A stretch of DNA of 7,911 bases from assembly GCA_029865405.1 (NCBI GenBank), contig JAOUGZ010000105.1, forward strand, positions 1 to 7,911. Direction: 5' to 3'. A program made the translations under genes and the position numbers. Of the stretch, positions 1 to 6,552 are shown one piece after another. Source of the stretch: Betaproteobacteria bacterium (lineage in GTDB: Bacteria; Pseudomonadota; Gammaproteobacteria; Burkholderiales; SG8-39). The notes under the pieces were generated by a model. That model saw only the letters and a program-made list of their open reading frames with translations, was not told the DNA's origin and did not search any database. Each line of letters opens with the position of its first letter. The first letter of the stretch is position 1.

Positions 1-77
1 GCCTGCTGCAGAACCACTGAGGAGAACGCGCAGGCGTTTGTTTCCCGATTGCGCGCGGCGCCGTTTCCTGGGACGGC
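1..77. other. Short non-coding or unassigned edge downstream of the phn operon
   Basis: This stretch lies 3' of the last permease gene and runs off the left edge. The three forward frames and the reverse frames give only short peptides without a recognisable motif. I see no convincing ribosome binding site and no hairpin with a T run that would mark the operon's end. It could be the tail of a gene outside the window or plain intergenic DNA. Confidence 0.3.
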
Positions 78-893
78 CTAGATAAAGGCGTGCCGCACGC
101 GCGCCGACACCCACTCGCTCGCCACCACCGAGGCGAGGATGACGAGGAAGATCAGCGTCACCTGCGGCCAGGCCAGCACGTTCAGCGAGGCCTGCAGGTT
201 CAGGCCGATGCCGCCCGCGCCCACCAGCCCGAGCACGGTCGACTCGCGGATGTTGATGTCCCAGCGGAACACGCACACGCCGGCGAAGGCGGGCAGGATC
301 TGCGGCCAGATGCCGTAGACCAGCACCTGCCCGCCCGAGGCGCCGGTGGCGGCGATCGCCTCGACCTGATTGGCGTCGATCTCCTCGATCGCCTCGTACA
401 TCAGCTTGGCGATGAAGCCGATCGACCGCAGCGCGATGGCGATGATGCCGGCGAGCGCCCCCGGCCCGATGATCGAGACCAGCAGCAGCGCCCAGATGAG
501 CGAGTTGATCGAGCGCGACGAGACGATGATGAACAGCGCCACCGGGCGCACGAACGCGACGCTCGGCGTGGTGTTGCGCGCGGCGAGGAACGCCACCGGC
601 AGCGCCATGCCGATGGCGAGCAGCGTGCCGATGGTGGCGATGTTGAGCGTCTCCCACAGCGGCCACCAGAGCTGGTTCATGTAGCTCCAGCGCGGCGGCA
701 CCATGCGCCCGAGCAGGTCCGCGGCCTGGCGCGGCGCATCGAGGAAAAACGCCCAGATGGTGTTGCGCGTCATCACCTCGAAGCAGAACACGGTGAGCGC
801 GGCGAGCGCGAGCCAGCCCGCGAAGCGCGCCGCCTGCTGCGCCGGCGGCAGGCGCCGCCAGAGGATTTCGCTGGCGCGGCGCTCGAGCGGCAT
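78..893 (-). CDS. phnE: Phosphonate-type ABC transporter permease (second PhnE)
   Basis: This is a 271-residue inner-membrane permease, one of the two channel-forming subunits of the importer. Hydrophobic segments suitable for membrane helices lie near residues 24-40, 83-105, 116-140, 144-165, 200-225 and 243-262. The cytoplasmic EAA loop that docks on the ATPase is at about 178-198 (EAIAATGAS, ending GIWPQ), followed by the PhnE-type signature DINIRES and VGAGGIG at about 212-230. The ATG at 893 is chosen because it forms a TGATG overlap with the stop of the preceding permease gene, with a weak AAGG five bases upstream. A longer open frame continues upstream only as an antiparallel-frame artefact over that gene. 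It is clearly paralogous to its neighbour: both share the ATGAS, INxRES and GAGGIG blocks. Family membership is secure; the transported substrate (phosphonate, phosphite or another oxyanion) is not shown by the sequence. Confidence 0.9.
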   Translation of the reverse strand: MPLERRASEILWRRLPPAQQAARFAGWLALAALTVFCFEVMTRNTIWAFFLDAPRQAADLLGRMVPPRWSYMNQLWWPLWETLNIATIGTLLAIGMALPVAFLAARNTTPSVAFVRPVALFIIVSSRSINSLIWALLLVSIIGPGALAGIIAIALRSIGFIAKLMYEAIEEIDANQVEAIAATGASGGQVLVYGIWPQILPAFAGVCVFRWDINIRESTVLGLVGAGGIGLNLQASLNVLAWPQVTLIFLVILASVVASEWVSARVRHAFI

Positions 894-1693
894 CACTGCA
901 CCTTGCCGCGGATCCAGCTCGAGCTGTACTCGGCGAACATGACGATGCCGATGATGATCAGCAGCACCGCCGCCGCCGAGTCGAACTCGTAGCGGTCGAT
1001 CGCGGTGTTGAGCGTGGCGCCGATGCCGCCCGCGCCGACGATGCCGATCACCGCCGATTCGCGGAAGTTGATGTCGAGGCGGTAGAGCGACAGGCCGATG
1101 AGCCGCGGCATCACCTGCGGCTGGATGCCGTAGTTGATCCATTGCAGCCACGAGGCGCCGGTGGCGCGGATCGCCTCGGCCTGCCCCGGGTCGATGTCCT
1201 CGATGTCCTCGGCGAGCAGCTTGGACAGGAAGCCGATGGTGGCGAAGGACAGCGTCAGGAAGCCCGCCAACGGCCCGAAGCCGAACAGCGCCACGAACAG
1301 GATGGCGATGATCACTTCCTGGAAGCTGCGCGAGATGGCGATGATGCCGCGGCACGCCAGGTAGATCCAGGGCGGCGCGACATTGCGCGCGGCGCCGATG
1401 CCGATCGGCACCGAGATGGCGATGCCGACCACCGTAGAGGTGACCGTCATGGTGAGGCTCTCGAGCAGCCCCTCGTAGATGTCGCCCCAGCGGCTGACGA
1501 AATCCGGCGGGAAGAACGCGACGATGAAGCGCCAGGCACGCGGCAGGCCCTCGGCGATGCGGTTCCAGTTGACTTCGAGCGAGGCGAGCGCGAGCGCGAG
1601 GTACACCAGCGCGCCGACGATCAGCGCCCAGCGCAGGCGCGCGTCGGCGATGAGCGGCGGGCGCCGCCAGCGCTGGCCGGCGAGCGCGCTCAG
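893..1693 (-). CDS. phnE: Phosphonate-type ABC transporter permease (first PhnE), probable CTG start
   Basis: This is the partner inner-membrane permease of the importer. The EAA loop is at about residues 173-193 ([10 protein letters not shown] to YGIQPQ), followed by LDINFRES and VGAGGIG. The first ATG/GTG/TTG in frame is GTG at 1606, giving 237 residues. That start would cut the first membrane helix in half. The frame stays open upstream and encodes a stretch ([20 protein letters not shown]) that lines up with the N-terminus of the second PhnE (WRRLPPAQQ, then a membrane helix). I therefore extend to CTG at 1693, giving 266 residues, close to the 271 of the paralogue. This CTG overlaps the phnC stop as CTGA, the register of the common ATGA coupling, with GGGGA five bases or so upstream. 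Family assignment is firm. The start is inference; GTG 1606 is the conservative alternative. Confidence 0.82.
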   Translation of the reverse strand: MSALAGQRWRRPPLIADARLRWALIVGALVYLALALASLEVNWNRIAEGLPRAWRFIVAFFPPDFVSRWGDIYEGLLESLTMTVTSTVVGIAISVPIGIGAARNVAPPWIYLACRGIIAISRSFQEVIIAILFVALFGFGPLAGFLTLSFATIGFLSKLLAEDIEDIDPGQAEAIRATGASWLQWINYGIQPQVMPRLIGLSLYRLDINFRESAVIGIVGAGGIGATLNTAIDRYEFDSAAAVLLIIIGIVMFAEYSSSWIRGKVQ

Positions 1694-2511
1694 ACCATCC
1701 CCGCCAGGCGCTCCTCGTCGAGCGCGTCGTCGCCGCCGTCGCCTTGCGCGCCGCGCGTCACCGCGGCGGTCCAGTCCTCCTCGCCGTAGATGCGCGTCAG
1801 CACCTCGGCCGAGAGCGCGGACGGCGCGCCGTCGAACACCACTTTTCCGGCGCGCAGACCCACCACGCGCTGCACGAAGAGCTGCGCGAGCTGCACGTCA
1901 TGGATGTTGATCACCGCGGCGAGGCGCCGCTCGGCGCACAGCTCGCAGACGAGGCGCATGATCTGGCGCGAAGTCTTCGGGTCGAGGCTCGCGGTAGGCT
2001 CGTCGACCAGCAGGATCTCGGGCTGCTGCAGGAGCGCGCGCGCGATGCCGACGCGCTGGCGCTGCCCGCCCGAGAGCGCATCGGCGCGCTTGTCGATCTG
2101 CTCGGCGAGGCCCACGCGCTCGAGGGTCGCGTAGGCGGCGTCCACCGCGGCCTGCGGAAAGCGCCGGAAGTAGCTGCGCCAGAAGCCGACGTGGCCGAGC
2201 TGCCCGGAAAGGACGTTCTCCATCACCGTAAGGCGCTCGACCAGCGCGAACTCCTGGAAGATCATGCCCATCCTGCGGCGCGCGCGGCGCAGCTCGGCGC
2301 GCCCGAGACCGGTGATCTCGGTCTCGCCCAGGCGCACGCGCCCGGCGGTGGGCTCGACCAGGCGGTTGACGCAGCGGATCAGCGTCGACTTGCCGGCCCC
2401 CGAAGGGCCGATCAGCGCCATCACCTGGCCGCCCGGGACCTCCAGGTCGACCTGGTCGAGCGCCAGGTCGCCGGTACGGTAGCGCTTGGTCAGCCCCTCG
2501 ATGCGCAGCAT
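1690..2511 (-). CDS. phnC: Phosphonate-type ABC transporter ATP-binding protein PhnC
   Basis: This 273-residue cytoplasmic ATPase powers the importer by ATP binding and hydrolysis at the membrane face of the two PhnE subunits. All nucleotide-binding motifs are intact: Walker [10 protein letters not shown] at 35-43, Q-loop FQEF at 85-88, signature LSGGQRQR at 146-153, Walker B ILLVDEP at 166-172, D-loop SLD at 175-177 and the H-loop histidine at 204 (NIHDV). The [17 protein letters not shown] stretch around 90-106 is typical of PhnC rather than of amino acid or lipoprotein transporters. The C-terminal 25 residues or so are a charged, glycine- and aspartate-rich tail that looks variable. ATG at 2511 lies 13 nt after the phnD stop without a strong Shine-Dalgarno, so translation may depend on coupling to phnD. 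The 3' end abuts the first phnE. Confidence 0.92.
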   Translation of the reverse strand: MLRIEGLTKRYRTGDLALDQVDLEVPGGQVMALIGPSGAGKSTLIRCVNRLVEPTAGRVRLGETEITGLGRAELRRARRRMGMIFQEFALVERLTVMENVLSGQLGHVGFWRSYFRRFPQAAVDAAYATLERVGLAEQIDKRADALSGGQRQRVGIARALLQQPEILLVDEPTASLDPKTSRQIMRLVCELCAERRLAAVINIHDVQLAQLFVQRVVGLRAGKVVFDGAPSALSAEVLTRIYGEEDWTAAVTRGAQGDGGDDALDEERLAGMV

Positions 2512-2524
2512 CGCCGCTACACGC

Positions 2525-3487
2525 TCACTTGCACGTGTAGCTGACGTCGTTCGCCGCGTCGATCTTGCGGATCACGTCCCAGTGGTTCTTGTAGGTGATG
2601 GGAATGAACTTCGCCTCGCCCGATTTTTCGAACTCGGCCTTCAGCGCCGAGCCCTCCCACGGGAAGGTGAAGAACGCCTCCTTCACCTTGGCGGCGAGCT
2701 CGGGCTTCAGGTTGTAGACATGCCCGTAGCCGGTGGTGGGGAAGGTCTGCGACTTGTACACCGACTTGAACTGGTCCTGCTTGACCACGCCGCGCGAGAT
2801 CATGCGCTTCAGCACGGAGTTCGCAATCGAGGCGGCCGGGTAGTCCTTGTTGGCCACGCCGAGGATCGAGTTGTCGTGCTTGCCCGAGAACACCGGCTTG
2901 AAATCGGTGCCGGCGACCATCTTGAACTCGGCTTTCAGCAGCGCCGAGGGCGCCTTGAAGCCCGAGTTCGAGGTCTGCGAGGTGAACGCCAGGGTCTTGC
3001 CCTTGATGTCATCGACCTTGTTCACGCCGCTCCCCGGATAGGTGATGATCTCCATCTCGTAGCCGAAGCTGTCGTCGGCGTGCGCCATCATGGCGAAGGG
3101 CACCAGGCCCGCGCAGTTCACCGCGAGCGGGTTGGAGCCGGTGTTGAAGCCGGCGATGTGCAGGCGCCCGGCGCGCATCGCCTCGATCTGCGCGGCGTTC
3201 GACTGCACCGGGAAGAATTGCACGCGCTTGCCCGTGAGCTTCTGCATGTGCGCGAGGAACCCGTCCCACACCTTGGCATAGACCGCGGGGTCCTCGACCG
3301 GGGTGTAGGCAAAGATCAGGACCGGGGGATCCACGAGTTTGCTCGCCTCCTTGGGCACATCGGCGACCAGGTCGCCGTCGGTATCGCAGAAGCGCGCGTC
3401 GAGCGCGCCGCGCGGGCAGTCCTGCGCCAGCGCTGCCCCGTTCCATGCCAGCAGCGCGAGCGCGGCGCATAGTGTTCGAATGCTCAT
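2525..3487 (-). CDS. phnD: Periplasmic phosphonate/phosphite-type binding protein PhnD
   Basis: This 320-residue periplasmic solute-binding protein would capture a phosphorus oxyanion or phosphonate and deliver it to the PhnE pair. It has a Sec signal peptide (MSIRT, hydrophobic core, ALA-QD cleavage at about 21/22). The mature protein begins with a short Cys-containing acidic segment ([10 protein letters not shown], 34-43), then the family fold: [11 protein letters not shown] at 57-67, [20 protein letters not shown] at 95-114, and the Ser/Thr ligand loop TSQTSNSG at 169-176, which corresponds to the STSG loop that holds the phosphonate in characterised PhnD proteins. ATG 3487 is chosen because GAGGAGG sits six bases upstream and because it places the signal peptide at the N-terminus; the open frame extending to 3631 is not needed. 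It is the first gene of the operon. Ligand identity is not deducible. Confidence 0.9.
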   Translation of the reverse strand: MSIRTLCAALALLAWNGAALAQDCPRGALDARFCDTDGDLVADVPKEASKLVDPPVLIFAYTPVEDPAVYAKVWDGFLAHMQKLTGKRVQFFPVQSNAAQIEAMRAGRLHIAGFNTGSNPLAVNCAGLVPFAMMAHADDSFGYEMEIITYPGSGVNKVDDIKGKTLAFTSQTSNSGFKAPSALLKAEFKMVAGTDFKPVFSGKHDNSILGVANKDYPAASIANSVLKRMISRGVVKQDQFKSVYKSQTFPTTGYGHVYNLKPELAAKVKEAFFTFPWEGSALKAEFEKSGEAKFIPITYKNHWDVIRKIDAANDVSYTCK

Positions 3488-3493
3488 GACCGG

Positions 3494-3500
3494 CCTCCTC
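3494..3500 (-). promoter_or_regulatory. Ribosome binding site of phnD
   Basis: GAGGAGG on the minus strand, six bases before ATG 3487. It is close to the ideal anti-16S match and decides the start against the longer upstream frame. Confidence 0.8.
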
Positions 3501-3603
3501 GGTGAAAGTCCCCGCAGTGTACTAAGAGCCGGCTGCGGGCGTCGAAAAAGGGCCTTGGAATCAGCCCTCTGCTCTTGGCCGCGGCCGGAGCGCAATCGCT
3601 TGC

Positions 3604-3632
3604 TTGCGGCCCTTGCCAAAAACGTGTTCAAT
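3604..3632 (+). promoter_or_regulatory. Candidate sigma70-type promoter for the peroxiredoxin-phoH unit
   Basis: TTGCGG (3604-3609) and TTCAAT (3627-3632) are separated by 17 nt. The -10 matches four of six consensus bases and the -35 three of six. It would start transcription near 3639, leaving a leader of about 40 nt. This is only a moderate match; TTGCCA at 3613 is an alternative -35 but has no good partner. Confidence 0.25.
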
Positions 3633-3681
3633 GAAAGCGTTGCAAGTCACTGCTGAGACCGCGGCTTAAATCCCCGCCTGG

Positions 3682-4137
3682 ATGCCAGGAAACCCTGCTC
3701 CGGATTTTTCCCTGCCTTCCACCGGCGGCGGCACGTTCCAACTCTCGGATGCCCGGGGCACGAAGCTGGTGCTGTACTTCTACCCCCGCGACAACACGCC
3801 CGGCTGCACCGACGAAGGCATGCAGTTCCGCGATCTGCACATGAACTTCCGCAAGGCGGGCTGCGACATCTACGGCATCTCGCGCGACTCGCTGCGCGCG
3901 CACGAGAATTTCAAGGCCAAGCTGCATTTCCCGTTCCACCTGCTGTCGGACGCCGACGGCACGGTGTGCGGCCAGTACGGCGTCATCAAGCTGAAGAACA
4001 TGTACGGCAAACAGGTCCGCGGCATCGAGCGCAGCACCTTCGTCGTCGACGGCGAAGGACGGCTCGCGCGCGAATGGCGCGGTGTGAAGCTGCCCGGCCA
4101 CGCACAGGAGGTACTCGACTTTGTTAAAACCCTCTGA
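3682..4137 (+). CDS. bcp: Bcp/PrxQ-type thiol peroxiredoxin
   Basis: This 151-residue cytoplasmic peroxiredoxin reduces hydrogen peroxide and organic hydroperoxides using thiol donors. The thioredoxin-fold start APDFSLPSTGGGTFQLSD is at 6-23. The peroxidatic site FYPRDNTPGCT at 33-43 places the catalytic cysteine at C42, with the conserved supporting arginine in IERSTFVVD (R117). Length is normal for Bcp. The residue five places after C42, where E. coli Bcp carries its resolving cysteine, is M47, so this belongs to the subtype without that partner. The remaining cysteines are C61 and C96. The ATG at 3682 is the only usable start after an in-frame TAA at 3667; it lacks a visible Shine-Dalgarno. 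The gene overlaps phoH by 17 nt and so is probably cotranscribed with it. The symbol bcp follows the family name; I am sure of the family. Confidence 0.93.
   Translation: MPGNPAPDFSLPSTGGGTFQLSDARGTKLVLYFYPRDNTPGCTDEGMQFRDLHMNFRKAGCDIYGISRDSLRAHENFKAKLHFPFHLLSDADGTVCGQYGVIKLKNMYGKQVRGIERSTFVVDGEGRLAREWRGVKLPGHAQEVLDFVKTL
4106..4112 (+). promoter_or_regulatory. Ribosome binding site of the PhoH gene, inside the peroxiredoxin gene
   Basis: AGGAGGT lies eight bases before TTG 4121, within the last codons of the peroxiredoxin gene. It supports the TTG start over the later ATG at 4202, which has only C-rich sequence upstream. Confidence 0.75.
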
Positions 4138-5623
4138 TCGTCCGCTCGACGAACACGACGAACAAGAACGGACCCCAGCCGCAGCCGAACCCCCCACCGC
4201 CATGGCGCCCAAGCCCCGCCCGCCGCAGAAGAAATCCCGCAGCACCAAGCTGTTCGTGCTCGACACCAACGTGCTGATGCACGATCCGGCGAGCCTGTTC
4301 CGGTTCGAGGAGCACGACGTCTACCTGCCGATCGGCACGCTGGAGGAGCTCGACGACCACAAGCGCGGGCTCTCGGACGTGGCGAGGAACGCCCGCCAGG
4401 CGAGCCGCTTCCTCGACGAGATCGTCTCGGACTCGGTGGCCGACATCAAGGCGGGCCTGCCGATCCGCACGCGCGACCGCCCCGGTGCGGGCGGGCGGCT
4501 GTACCTGCAGACCGAAGCCATCAACGGCGGCCTGCCGCCGACCTTCGCCGCCGGCAAGACCGACAACCACATCCTGCAGGTGGTGCGCCACCTGCAGAAG
4601 GCGGCGCCGCAGCGCCCGGTGATCCTGGTCTCCAAGGACATCAACATGCGCGTCAAGGCGCGCGCCCTCGGCCTCGCGGCGGAGGACTACTTCAACGACA
4701 AGGTGCTCGACGACACGGACCTGCTGTACGCCGGGGTGCGCGCCCTGCCGGCCGACTTCTGGGACACGCACGGGCGCGACATGGAGTCCTGGAAGAAGGA
4801 AGGCCACACCTACTACCGGGTGCGCGGGCCGCTGGTGCCCAAGCTCCTGCTGAACGAGTTCGTCTACGACGATTCGGGCGAGCGGCCGCTCTACGCCTCG
4901 GTGAAGGAGAAATCCGGGCGCAGCGCGGTGCTGGAGACCGTGCGCGACTACACGCACGCCAAGAACTCCGTGTGGGGCATCACGGCGCGCAACCGCGAGC
5001 AGAACTTCGCCCTCAACCTGCTCATGAACCCGGCCATCGATTTCGTCACGCTCCTCGGGCAGGCGGGCACCGGCAAGACGCTGCTCGCCCTCGCCTCGGG
5101 CCTGACGCTGGTGCTCGACCAGAAGCGCTACACCGAGATCATCATGACGCGCGTCACGGTGCCTCTCGGCGAGGACATCGGCTTTCTGCCGGGCACCGAG
5201 GAGGAGAAGATGCAGCCGTGGATGGGCGCGCTCGAGGACAATCTCGACGTCCTCAACGCGTCCGACGAATCGGGCGGCGAGTGGGGGCGCGCCGCGACGC
5301 GCGACCTGGTGCGCTCCCGCATCAAGATCAAGTCGCTCAACTTCATGCGCGGGCGCACGTTCGTCAACAAGTGGCTGATCATCGACGAGGCGCAGAACCT
5401 CACGCCCAAGCAGATGAAGACACTGGTGACGCGCGCGGGCCCGGGCACCAAGGTGGTGTGCCTGGGCAATATCGCGCAGATCGACACGCCCTACCTCACG
5501 GAAGGCTCCTCGGGCCTCACCTACGTGGTGGACCGCATGAAGGACTGGTCGCACGCCGGGCACGTGACCCTGGCGCGCGGCGAGCGCTCGCGCCGCGCCG
5601 ACCCCGCCGCCAGCACGCTGTAA
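4121..5623 (+). CDS. PIN domain-PhoH ATPase fusion protein (PhoH2/YlaK type)
   Basis: This 500-residue cytoplasmic protein combines a predicted metal-dependent RNase with a P-loop ATPase. Related PhoH2 proteins of mycobacteria have been reported as RNA helicase/ribonuclease. After a proline-rich, charged leader (1-42), the PIN domain shows its acidic residues in LDTNVLMHD (D48), LEELDDHKR (E76), TDNHIL (D148) and VSKDINMR (D173). The PhoH domain carries Walker A GQAGTGKT at 313-320 and Walker B LIIDEAQN at 419-426, and the protein ends in the family's LARGERSR segment. Family members of this type are usually about 430-560 residues, so it appears complete. The TTG start is backed by AGGAGGT eight bases upstream and overlaps the peroxiredoxin gene by 17 nt, suggesting translational coupling. 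Despite the family name, nothing here shows control by phosphate. Domain assignment is secure; the RNA target is unknown. Confidence 0.93.
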   Translation: MLKPSDRPLDEHDEQERTPAAAEPPTAMAPKPRPPQKKSRSTKLFVLDTNVLMHDPASLFRFEEHDVYLPIGTLEELDDHKRGLSDVARNARQASRFLDEIVSDSVADIKAGLPIRTRDRPGAGGRLYLQTEAINGGLPPTFAAGKTDNHILQVVRHLQKAAPQRPVILVSKDINMRVKARALGLAAEDYFNDKVLDDTDLLYAGVRALPADFWDTHGRDMESWKKEGHTYYRVRGPLVPKLLLNEFVYDDSGERPLYASVKEKSGRSAVLETVRDYTHAKNSVWGITARNREQNFALNLLMNPAIDFVTLLGQAGTGKTLLALASGLTLVLDQKRYTEIIMTRVTVPLGEDIGFLPGTEEEKMQPWMGALEDNLDVLNASDESGGEWGRAATRDLVRSRIKIKSLNFMRGRTFVNKWLIIDEAQNLTPKQMKTLVTRAGPGTKVVCLGNIAQIDTPYLTEGSSGLTYVVDRMKDWSHAGHVTLARGERSRRADPAASTL

Positions 5624-5657
5624 TATCCGCCTTTCGCCCTACCCAGGAGCCGCCATC

Positions 5658-6506
5658 GTGCATTGGTTTCGCCCCGCCCTCGCGGCGCTTGCCGCGCTCG
5701 CCCTCGCCCTCGCCCTGCCCGTCGCCGCACAGAAGGACAAGGACTACGAGCCGCATGTCGGCCAGCCGGGCAAGGACGTCATCTGGGTGCCGACGCCGGA
5801 CGAGGTGGTCAACCGCATGCTGCGCATGGCGCAGGTCACGCCCAACGACTACGTCGTCGACCTCGGCGCGGGCGACGGCAAGATCGCGATCGCCGCGGCG
5901 AAGAAGTTCGGCGCGCGCGCCCTGGGCATCGAATACAACCCCGAGATGGCGCGCCACGCGCAGCTCAACGTCGAGCGCGCCGGCGTCGCGGGCCGCGCGC
6001 GCATCGTGCAAGGGGACATTTTCGTGTCCGATTTCTCGCAGGCGACCGTGGTTACCATGTACCTGCTGCCGGCGCTCAACCTGAAGCTGCGGCCGCAGCT
6101 GCTTGCCATGCGCCCGGGCACGCGCGTGGTGTCGCATTCGTTCAGCATGGACGACTGGGAGGCCGACGAGAGCTCCAGCCTCGATGGCCGGCGCGCCTAC
6201 TTCTGGGTGGTGCCCGCGGCGGTCGCGGGCGCGTGGAGCCTGGAGCTCACCGGCGGCGGCGCCACCGAAAGGCTGGAACTGACGCTCGAGCAGCGCTTTC
6301 AGAAGATCGAGGGCACCGTCGCCCTCGGCACGGTGCTCGGCGGCCTGCGCGAGGCGCGGCTGCGCGGCTTCGTGATCGCTTTCGCCTTTGTCGACGAGAA
6401 GGGCGTGCGCCGCGACTTCAGCGGGCGCGTGAGCGGCGCGCGCATGGAAGGGTCGTTTCGCGCCGACAACGGCGTCGAGGGCCGCTGGACGGCGGCGAAG
6501 AAGTAG
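5658..6506 (+). CDS. Exported class I SAM-dependent methyltransferase-like protein with beta-rich C-terminal domain
   Basis: This 282-residue protein begins with a clear signal peptide (MHWFRP, Ala/Leu core, VAA-Q cleavage at about 24/25). A class I methyltransferase domain follows: motif I VVDLGAGDG at 66-74, the acidic ribose-binding residue in LGIEYN (E92), GDIF at 119-122, and MYLLP at 134-138 where many enzymes have an NPPY-like motif. The pattern of VPTPDEVVNRML before motif I, then MYLLP and VVSHSFSM, recalls the FAM173/DOT1-like lysine methyltransferase group; that link is from memory of family patterns. Residues 193-282 alternate short strands with G-rich turns and look like a small beta domain. 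GTG 5658 has AGGAG eight bases upstream, and lies 34 nt after phoH, so it may be in the same operon. A methyltransferase outside the cytoplasm is puzzling because SAM is cytoplasmic. Substrate unknown. Confidence 0.87.
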   Translation: MHWFRPALAALAALALALALPVAAQKDKDYEPHVGQPGKDVIWVPTPDEVVNRMLRMAQVTPNDYVVDLGAGDGKIAIAAAKKFGARALGIEYNPEMARHAQLNVERAGVAGRARIVQGDIFVSDFSQATVVTMYLLPALNLKLRPQLLAMRPGTRVVSHSFSMDDWEADESSSLDGRRAYFWVVPAAVAGAWSLELTGGGATERLELTLEQRFQKIEGTVALGTVLGGLREARLRGFVIAFAFVDEKGVRRDFSGRVSGARMEGSFRADNGVEGRWTAAKK

Positions 6507-6521
6507 CGCGCTTTCTGCAGT

Positions 6522-6550
6522 CCCGCCCGGGCGCAACGCCCGGGCGCGGG
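6522..6550. terminator. GC-rich hairpin between convergent genes, likely bidirectional terminator
   Basis: GCCCGGGCG (6525-6533), loop CAA and CGCCCGGGC (6537-6545) form a perfect 9-bp stem. It can be extended by CCC/GGG (6522-6524 with 6548-6550) around a two-base bulge. It starts 16 nt after the methyltransferase stop and ends three bases beyond the CDGSH gene's stop codon, exactly where two converging transcripts should end. Neither strand has a T run after the stem, so it is not a canonical intrinsic terminator; it may pause polymerase or protect 3' ends. Confidence 0.5.
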
Positions 6551-6552
6551 TG

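Larger units (their letters stand above)
3488..3681. promoter_or_regulatory. Divergent intergenic region between phnD and the peroxiredoxin gene
   Basis: This 194-nt region lies between divergently oriented genes and must hold the promoters for both units unless they start elsewhere. For phnD, a possible -10 TACACT reads on the minus strand at 3521-3516, about 28 nt before the ATG, but with no clear -35. For the plus strand, see the separate candidate at 3604-3632. I looked for a Pho box (two CTGTCAT half-sites) and found none. Other structures are a hairpin followed by a T run on the minus strand (3547-3570), a 10-bp palindrome GGCCGCGGCC (3577-3586) and an 8-bp palindrome AGCCGGCT (3527-3534). 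The palindromes are short enough to be chance in GC-rich DNA. Confidence 0.5.

Noticed and set aside
78..1355. A 425-residue version of the second PhnE starting at 1355
   Set aside because: The N-terminal part over the first phnE is Arg/His-rich out-of-frame translation; the real start at 893 overlaps the preceding stop and begins a normal-length permease.
893..1606. GTG 1606 as the true start of the first phnE
   Set aside because: It cuts through membrane helix 1 and drops 29 codons that match the paralogue's N-terminus; kept only as the conservative alternative.
2486..3472. Plus-strand open frame of 328 codons over phnD
   Set aside because: Shadow of phnD, whose signal peptide, binding motifs and ribosome binding site are all on the minus strand.
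3488..3681. Pho box or riboswitch controlling phnD
   Set aside because: No pair of CTGTCAT-like half-sites and no extended conserved structure visible; only one small hairpin.
4124..5563. Long antisense open frame of 479 codons opposite the PhoH gene
   Set aside because: Composition is Arg/His/Ala/Val-rich without any recognisable motif, as expected for the shadow of a high-GC gene; the opposite strand encodes a complete PIN-PhoH protein.
5517..6536. Antisense open frame of 339 codons opposite the methyltransferase gene
   Set aside because: No motif, no ribosome binding site, and it mirrors a gene with clear domain motifs; a GC-bias shadow.
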